A DNA stretch of 47,839 nucleotides from a virus, in the IMG/VR virus record IMGVR_UViG_3300030329_002391, positions 1 through 47,839 of that record. One strand, given 5' to 3'. The translations under genes and the position numbers were made by a program. The notes under the pieces are model-generated. The model saw nothing but the letters and a program-made list of their open reading frames with translations, did not search any database and was not told the DNA's origin. Shown piece by piece: positions 44,072-47,839 of the stretch; positions within the stretch are counted from its first letter, which is position 1; every line of letters begins with the position of its first letter.

Positions 44072-44687
44072 TGATCTGTATGGCTGTTACGGGAGAAAAC
44101 CCCGGCTTCCCCCTTGCTCCGCCCCCTTTCCGTTCCTCCATTTTCTGCTTCACTACAGCATCAGTCAATGCAGCTTTGTTGGCCCTGTCGTAAGCCTCTA
44201 GTACGTGACGCACTAGACTAGACTTGTCTTCTCTTAATGTTTTTTCTCTTTCACCATCAACACCGCCGGATAACTCTTCTCTTATCTGGGTAATGTCACC
44301 CATCAAATCACTAAATAATTTAACAACTCCGCCTCCAATGAGTTGCCTTGCAGACCCAAGACTGCTCCTTCCGAAATCAAGAAAGGCCATAGCCTCTGCC
44401 TTTGAATGCCCTGTTATGCCCATTGACTCCAAGCCTTTAGCCATGACTTGATTCTCTTTCTGTATAGCCTCGGCATCCGACAAAGGCTGCGGCTTTCGAT
44501 GCAGCGTACTGCTAACCCCCTTGTCCAGCCACCTGCCCTTGAGTGCTGCATCCCTTGACATCACTTGCCGAACAGTGTTCTGGCTTACCCCCATTACCCG
44601 CGCAGCTTCGGTCTGGTTGCCATCGGCCTCTTCCAAGGCTTTGTGCAGCCGCTTCCTCCAAGCATCATCGTACTTTATTTTTCCCAT
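44004..44687 (-). CDS. terS: terminase small subunit, 227 aa
   Basis: The N-terminal 50 residues carry a Fis/resolvase-type helix-turn-helix (ALEEADGNQTEAARVMGVSQ, NTVRQVMSRDAALKG; the 'NQTEAARxMGVSxxTV' phrase is clear), followed by a helical oligomerisation region (about 70-160) and a basic disordered tail (KEVNVTAKERSDSKPNVQD). Order immediately upstream of the large terminase gives strong context support. It binds the packaging site and delivers DNA to TerL. Its ATG overlaps the nuclease gene stop (TAATG). Confidence 0.8.
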   Translation of the reverse strand: MGKIKYDDAWRKRLHKALEEADGNQTEAARVMGVSQNTVRQVMSRDAALKGRWLDKGVSSTLHRKPQPLSDAEAIQKENQVMAKGLESMGITGHSKAEAMAFLDFGRSSLGSARQLIGGGVVKLFSDLMGDITQIREELSGGVDGEREKTLREDKSSLVRHVLEAYDRANKAALTDAVVKQKMEERKGGGARGKPGFSPVTAIQINEPKEVNVTAKERSDSKPNVQD

Positions 44688-45112
44688 TACAATGGAGCGT
44701 CTTGAAACTCTTTAATCGGGAGGTGTACCACGGGTTCGATGTCAGCGGAATCCCCACGGTCGGTGCGCCCACCCATCTTCACCTCCACGTCGCACCCGTC
44801 GGCGCGAAAGAAACCTAAACCGTCTACCCACTTTGCACCAACCCAGAAATGGGAGCGGGTAACGCGAGCGAGGTCGCACCCTGATGCAAACTTAGCCAAC
44901 GAGAGGATGAGGGTGGGGTATCTGTTGCGCGAAACCTTTCTTCCTTTTAGCTCAATGAATCCGTGCAAAGAACCATGATTATCATAGACTATCCAATCAA
45001 CCCTGTACGAGATGGGTAGCTTATAGCAGCGCAATCTGTGTCGGCTTAACAGTAAGGACTCTACTTCTCCCTCCACTAGCCGGTCAGCTGCCGTTTCGTA
45101 CTGCGGTCTCAT
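44687..45112 (-). CDS. PD-(D/E)XK nuclease-like protein, 141 aa
   Basis: A small nuclease core: Asp39 in YRVDWIVYD and the E-x-K motif IELKGRKV (Glu54, Lys56), preceded by a helical VEGEVESLLLSRHRLRCYKL. This matches the compact fold of VRR-NUC, Holliday-junction-resolvase-like and other phage PD-(D/E)XK enzymes. The glutamate near residue 15 could complete the site. Located between integrase and terminase, it may process branched or packaged DNA, or cut at integration. It overlaps the integrase by 29 bases. Substrate unknown. Confidence 0.7.
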   Translation of the reverse strand: MRPQYETAADRLVEGEVESLLLSRHRLRCYKLPISYRVDWIVYDNHGSLHGFIELKGRKVSRNRYPTLILSLAKFASGCDLARVTRSHFWVGAKWVDGLGFFRADGCDVEVKMGGRTDRGDSADIEPVVHLPIKEFQDAPL

Positions 45113-46169
45113 CGCTTGTCCCGATGTATATGTCAGTTGTTTCCGTACTCGAATGACCCAAGTCCTTGGCCACGTCCTCTTTTGTTGCGCCTGTTTTGAT
45201 TTTGTTTTTAGCGTAATGCCCCCGTAGACCGTGGAAACTTTTCCCCCGTAGCTCCGTTGCCTTAGCGGTAAGCTCTATGTTCATGGCTGTCTTTTCAATT
45301 ATCTTTTTAAACTCGCTGCTCAACCAAGACCTTCTGCTCGTATTCAAGTACACCTCTCTCTCAGCAGGGAACACGTAAGTTGTGTCGTTGACTGGGATAT
45401 TGCTTAATGTTTCAGCCAATCCCTTCGACATATTTAAGCTGACTCGCTTGTTACTTTTGTCAGTCCATACGGTTATCCTGCCCTTGCCAGCGTCGATACT
45501 GTCCCACTCAAGGGAGCAGATATCACCAAGCCGTAACCCAGTCTCAGACGCCAAGTGAACCGCCGTCTTCCAGAAATCGTTGCAATACTTCAGCACCATA
45601 CCGATCTCCTGCGAGGTTAGACTTTGGTGGGACTTGGTTTCTTTCTGCTTGTGGGTCAGCAAGTCCATCTTAACCTTACACAAATGCGCCGGTCTGTGGG
45701 TCATCCACCCCTTGTTGTAGCAGTATTCTAGAAAACTTTTGATTGCTGCCTTCCTTACCCTACGGGTTGACGCCTTAATGCTGCTATTCTTTGGGTTAAT
45801 GAAGTTGCTCGCGACCTCATCCGTCACCTCTTCAGGTGATTTCAGGCGTAGATTTTCGTCATCAATGAACTTGGCCGCATAGGAAACATGGCTCTGCGCT
45901 GTCCTTCTTGTTAGGTTGTTGTTAGCCCAGACCTCGTACCGACTCAGCGCATCACGCAGACGGATATCCTTTCCGCTTACTATCTTTGTTACTATCTCGT
46001 TGGTTAGTCGGGTTATGTTAGCCACCCTCTCCAGCTCACCAACCTTTGCGCTCTCTGCTATCTTGGTTGCCTCTTGATAGTCCGTTGTCTTTGTGTCGGC
46101 CTGCATCATCGAGCCGTCTTCGGCCTTAAAGCAGACGTGATATGTATTATTTACCTTCTTCAGTTTCAT
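45084..46169 (-). CDS. int: tyrosine integrase, 361 aa
   Basis: Site-specific recombinase of the lambda-integrase type. An N-terminal arm/SAM-like domain (about 60-150, with RTAQSHVSYAAKFIDDENLR) precedes the catalytic domain (about 180-355). The full catalytic set is visible: R213 (ETGLRLGD), K238 (TDKSN), H313-x-x-R316 (SFHGLRGHYA), H339 (LGHSS) and nucleophile Y348 (DIYIG). All residues are intact, so the enzyme is probably active and the phage temperate. ATGA overlap with the preceding coiled-coil gene. No attP core or tRNA was recognised nearby. Confidence 0.95.
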   Translation of the reverse strand: MKLKKVNNTYHVCFKAEDGSMMQADTKTTDYQEATKIAESAKVGELERVANITRLTNEIVTKIVSGKDIRLRDALSRYEVWANNNLTRRTAQSHVSYAAKFIDDENLRLKSPEEVTDEVASNFINPKNSSIKASTRRVRKAAIKSFLEYCYNKGWMTHRPAHLCKVKMDLLTHKQKETKSHQSLTSQEIGMVLKYCNDFWKTAVHLASETGLRLGDICSLEWDSIDAGKGRITVWTDKSNKRVSLNMSKGLAETLSNIPVNDTTYVFPAEREVYLNTSRRSWLSSEFKKIIEKTAMNIELTAKATELRGKSFHGLRGHYAKNKIKTGATKEDVAKDLGHSSTETTDIYIGTSDETAVRNGS

Positions 46170-46426
46170 TTCAGTTCCATTTCATTCAGTTCTTCCTGTA
46201 AAATCTGACTGTTTGCCTTGGTTATCTTTGACTTTAGTTCCTCAACCTTAGCTTTGTAGTCCGTGTACTTGGCTCTTATCTTCTCGGTTTTCTTTTCGGC
46301 TGCTAACGCTGCTCTCATCTGTCGCAGCCGCCGATCCTCGCGAACTATGGTTGCAGCTAGGTTTTTCCTAGCCAAGCGGAGCATCCTTATCTCCCCTTCG
46401 AGTTCATTTATTCTCTCCTGCGTCAT
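46166..46426 (-). CDS. coiled-coil protein upstream of the integrase, 86 aa
   Basis: Entirely helical with heptad-like runs: RINELEGEIRMLRLARKNLA, VREDRRLRQMRAALAAEKKT and KAKVEELKSKITKANSQIL. Very basic in the centre. No domain is recognised. It overlaps its upstream neighbour by 23 bases and the integrase by 4 (ATGA). Such small coiled-coil proteins next to integrases can be recombination accessory factors; inference only. Confidence 0.7.
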   Translation of the reverse strand: MTQERINELEGEIRMLRLARKNLAATIVREDRRLRQMRAALAAEKKTEKIRAKYTDYKAKVEELKSKITKANSQILQEELNEMELK

Positions 46427-46790
46427 AGGTTTTGCGCCACAAATTAACCAAGTGACTATAGTACTCGCCCCACCTGCTGTCCTTTCGCAGGTAATGAAAC
46501 GCTCCTCTCCTGTGCAGATACTGAGACAATCTCTTCATGTGCAAAGGGTTAGTGAAGTCCACACCGCAAGCAACCGTGAAGTCGCGAACGGTGTAGACAT
46601 CCACCCCCTTCCATGTTGTTGCATGAGATAACCCTTCCACCATTGAGGGAGGCAAACCAGATAGGCTCGCAATCTCGCAGGTGGATAGGGGTCTTGTGCC
46701 GTTACCGCTGCCATTGGCCCGTGGCTTTCTAGCCATCAGTCTAACTAGAACCGGCGGGTACTTATCTATGCGCTGATAGAACACAGACAT
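46404..46790 (-). CDS. possible HTH DNA-binding protein, 128 aa (excisionase candidate)
   Basis: Residues about 35-58 (STCEIASLSGLPPSMVEGLS) resemble a MerR/excisionase-type helix-turn-helix, followed by ATTWKGVDVYTVRDFTVACG, which resembles the wing or short beta-strand expected after it. The N-terminal 30 residues are basic and flexible. Small winged-HTH proteins two genes from an integrase are often excisionases, but key residues cannot be verified by eye, so this stays a candidate. The ribosome site is weak; an internal Met at residue 19 is an alternative start. Confidence 0.55.
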   Translation of the reverse strand: MSVFYQRIDKYPPVLVRLMARKPRANGSGNGTRPLSTCEIASLSGLPPSMVEGLSHATTWKGVDVYTVRDFTVACGVDFTNPLHMKRLSQYLHRRGAFHYLRKDSRWGEYYSHLVNLWRKTYDAGENK

Positions 46791-46829
46791 CCGAGGACTT
46801 TAGTTAGGTAACGGTGGCTGTCAATCGCA
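46791..46829 (-). promoter_or_regulatory. short intergenic gap with heptamer copy
   Basis: A 39-base gap between the 122- and 128-residue genes. It carries one copy of the dispersed heptamer (46803-46809), about 13 bases before the next start codon, and TTGACA (46819-46824) with only a weak -10 partner. I do not call a promoter. Confidence 0.3.
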
Positions 46830-47198
46830 TTATTTTGCGACTGCCTTGGAGCCTTTGCGGCGAAGTATTGCCATCTTCACCTTATGCTCTGACGTTCCAC
46901 ACTTGGTCGAGGTAGAACGAAGGTAGTCTTCAGTCAGACCCAGACCAGTCAGGGACTCGCCAATAACGATGCGGCCATCCTCATTCCTGACAAGACGAGG
47001 ATCATCGTCTAGGTACGAGGCAGCCGGTTTGGCCTTGGCCTTACCATTCTCGCCGTTCCTTACTTCGCCGTTAAAGTAAGGTTTTTCAGCGAGCGACGTG
47101 GACACCAAGACTGTACCCTTCAGTGCAGCCACCCAGCTGAACAGCTCGCACAATTCTGACTTCGGAACCACCAGTTTAACTACGTGTTGCTGTTGCAT
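46830..47198 (-). CDS. small protein with perfect ribosome site, 122 aa
   Basis: The strongest start in the window: AAAGGAGGTGA is a near-perfect anti-16S match 8 bases before ATG. The N-terminal half is beta-like (VVKLVVPKSELCELFSWVAA, TVLVSTSLAEKPYFNGEVRN), and the C-terminus contains RIVIGESLTGLGLTEDYLRS and a basic tail. The polypeptide looks soluble and small. Strong translation suggests an abundant product; function unrecognised. Confidence 0.72.
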   Translation of the reverse strand: MQQQHVVKLVVPKSELCELFSWVAALKGTVLVSTSLAEKPYFNGEVRNGENGKAKAKPAASYLDDDPRLVRNEDGRIVIGESLTGLGLTEDYLRSTSTKCGTSEHKVKMAILRRKGSKAVAK

Positions 47199-47229
47199 TC
47201 AATTCACCTCCTTTCCTGTTAGCTTAAGT

Positions 47230-47355
47230 TCACTTTTTCTTCGCACTCTTTTTCGCGAGAACCTCCCGACAATGGCTCGCGATCTTCTTCTTTATGGATG
47301 ACTTGATTTCCTTGTCTCCACCCACGAACACGATCTTGTCCGACAACTTGCTCAC
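47230..47355 (-). CDS. small basic protein with GTG start, 41 aa
   Basis: GTG at 47355 overlaps the upstream TGA as GTGA, and GGGAGG lies about 6 bases upstream. The 41-residue product (MSKLSDKIVFVGGDKEIKSS, then KKKIASHCREVLAKKSAKKK) is strongly basic at its end, resembling small nucleic-acid-binding phage proteins. It is shorter than usual gene-finder cut-offs, but coupling and ribosome site support it. Function unknown. Confidence 0.55.
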   Translation of the reverse strand: MSKLSDKIVFVGGDKEIKSSIKKKIASHCREVLAKKSAKKK

Positions 47356-47714
47356 GATCCCACCTCCCTGATCTCCTGACCCTCAACGACCGGATCACCC
47401 AGCCTGTGATTGCGAGCGTTAGCTGCCGCTGCAATCTGCGCATCACTCGGCGGGGTCTTGGTCTTCTTTTCGCCGATGGTGGCCTTGTCGAAGGCGAACT
47501 TGTTCATCTCCTTCGTACCCTCCATGTTGTTGAGGCTAAGCTGTCGTTGCTTTGCCGTGTAAGCGGAGAGCATTCCCCGGTACGCACTAACCGCAACCTT
47601 CTTGTTGTTAATGCCCTTGTTGTCTCCGCGTGCATTGAGGACATCAGTTGCTATGTCGTTGAAGCGATTCATTAGGTCGCTCAGGTTCTCTACTCTTTCT
47701 GCTTTACCGAACAC
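47352..47714 (-). CDS. hypothetical helical protein, 120 aa
   Basis: Starts at GTG (47712-47714) with AAAGGA about 8 bases upstream. The protein is helical and polar: VENLSDLMNRFNDIATDVLN, then GINNKKVAVSAYRGMLSAYT and a C-terminal DAQIAAAANARNHRLGDPVV. No family recognised. Gene order (small gene, GTGA coupling, next small gene) suggests an early or regulatory operon segment leading into the integrase block. Confidence 0.7.
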   Translation of the reverse strand: MFGKAERVENLSDLMNRFNDIATDVLNARGDNKGINNKKVAVSAYRGMLSAYTAKQRQLSLNNMEGTKEMNKFAFDKATIGEKKTKTPPSDAQIAAAANARNHRLGDPVVEGQEIREVGS

Positions 47715-47719
47715 GTTAC

Positions 47720-47839
47720 TTATCCTTTCTGTTGTTGTTGTTGTTGTAACAAGGCTCTTCCTAGGCGAACCTCTGCCTTCTTGGCCTGAACCAAATCGTC
47801 AGACCAAAATTCTAATGGAACATCTATAATATGTTTTCC
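47720..47839 (-). CDS. partial CDS, C-terminus only, with poly-Gln tail
   Basis: The right edge cuts this gene. The visible 39 C-terminal residues read GKHIIDVPLEFWSDDLVQAK, KAEVRLGRALL, then six Gln and KG, stopping at TAA (47720-47722). The Gln run is encoded by a CAA triplet repeat. The N-terminus lies outside the window. Confidence 0.55.
   Translation of the reverse strand, partial: GKHIIDVPLEFWSDDLVQAKKAEVRLGRALLQQQQQQKG
47730..47747. repeat. GTT/CAA triplet repeat encoding poly-Gln
   Basis: Five to six tandem CAA codons (plus strand GTT) encode the Gln run at the end of the partial gene. It is a simple-sequence repeat prone to length change. Confidence 0.7.

Larger units (their letters stand above)
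6998..46809. repeat. dispersed heptamer ACCTAAC/GTTAGGT, at least 36 copies
   Basis: Counted by eye on both strands. First bases of copies: 6998, 9217, 9547, 10107, 13623, 13909, 14542, 14836, 14994, 15448, 15661, 17748, 20757, 20890, 21552, 22873, 23452, 24857, 25708, 26699, 30714, 32026, 33585, 33949, 35264, 36467, 36926, 37859, 38617, 42211, 42500, 43215, 43614, 44016, 45910 and 46803. About 6 are expected for an arbitrary heptamer on both strands. Sixteen read ACCTAAC and twenty GTTAGGT on the plus strand, so there is no clear orientation bias. Confidence 0.75.

Noticed and set aside
45084-46169. attP site or tRNA near the integrase
   Set aside because: No tRNA-like cloverleaf, direct repeat or tRNA 3'-end fragment was recognisable by eye next to the integrase.
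46797-46824. Possible sigma70 promoter (TTGACA with a 16-base spacer)
   Set aside because: The best -10 match is only four of six (TAAAGT), so it is not distinguishable from chance.

Overview
This window is one continuous late-gene block of a tailed bacteriophage. Every convincing gene lies on the minus strand, so it reads from position 47839 down to 1. Junctions are tight: many are ATGA or TAATG overlaps, and no gene-free stretch exceeds about 110 bases. I saw no tRNA, rRNA, CRISPR array or bacterial housekeeping gene. The layout (TerS, TerL, large portal, scaffold, capsid, adaptor-like and nozzle-like proteins, internal virion proteins including a 4,956-residue giant, then fibres), with no tape measure or sheath, suggests a short-tailed podovirus-like phage. 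A complete tyrosine integrase suggests it is or was temperate. Good Shine-Dalgarno sites show a bacterial host, but I cannot identify it.

Right end (47839-44690): small genes of unknown role, a possible excisionase-like HTH protein, a coiled-coil protein, the integrase and a PD-(D/E)XK-type nuclease. Packaging (44687-42258): small terminase, a HExxH zinc-peptidase-like gene overlapping both neighbours, and the large terminase. Head (42251-34573): an apparent programmed -1 frameshift gene, portal, acidic scaffold, a tiny membrane protein, major capsid protein, a decoration-like protein, an intrinsic terminator, and two small proteins. Tail and ejection (34568-9558): adaptor-like, fibre-like, nozzle-like and fibre proteins, two internal virion proteins, and the giant polyvalent protein with kinase, ADP-ribosyltransferase-like and two zincin motifs. 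Left end (9555-1): a small coiled-coil protein, two fibres with related N-termini (the second ending in an S74 self-cleaving chaperone), then a block of small membrane or lipoprotein genes, one MscS-like, and hypothetical structural genes. The last runs off the left edge.

Two signals deserve attention. The heptamer ACCTAAC/GTTAGGT occurs at least 36 times by eye (about 6 expected), in both orientations, in several reading frames and in intergenic gaps, yet not once in the leftmost 7 kb. A canonical slippery heptamer, A AAA AAG, sits in phase inside the 89-residue ORF upstream of the portal, and the -1 frame stays open to the portal start, giving a 171-residue fusion.
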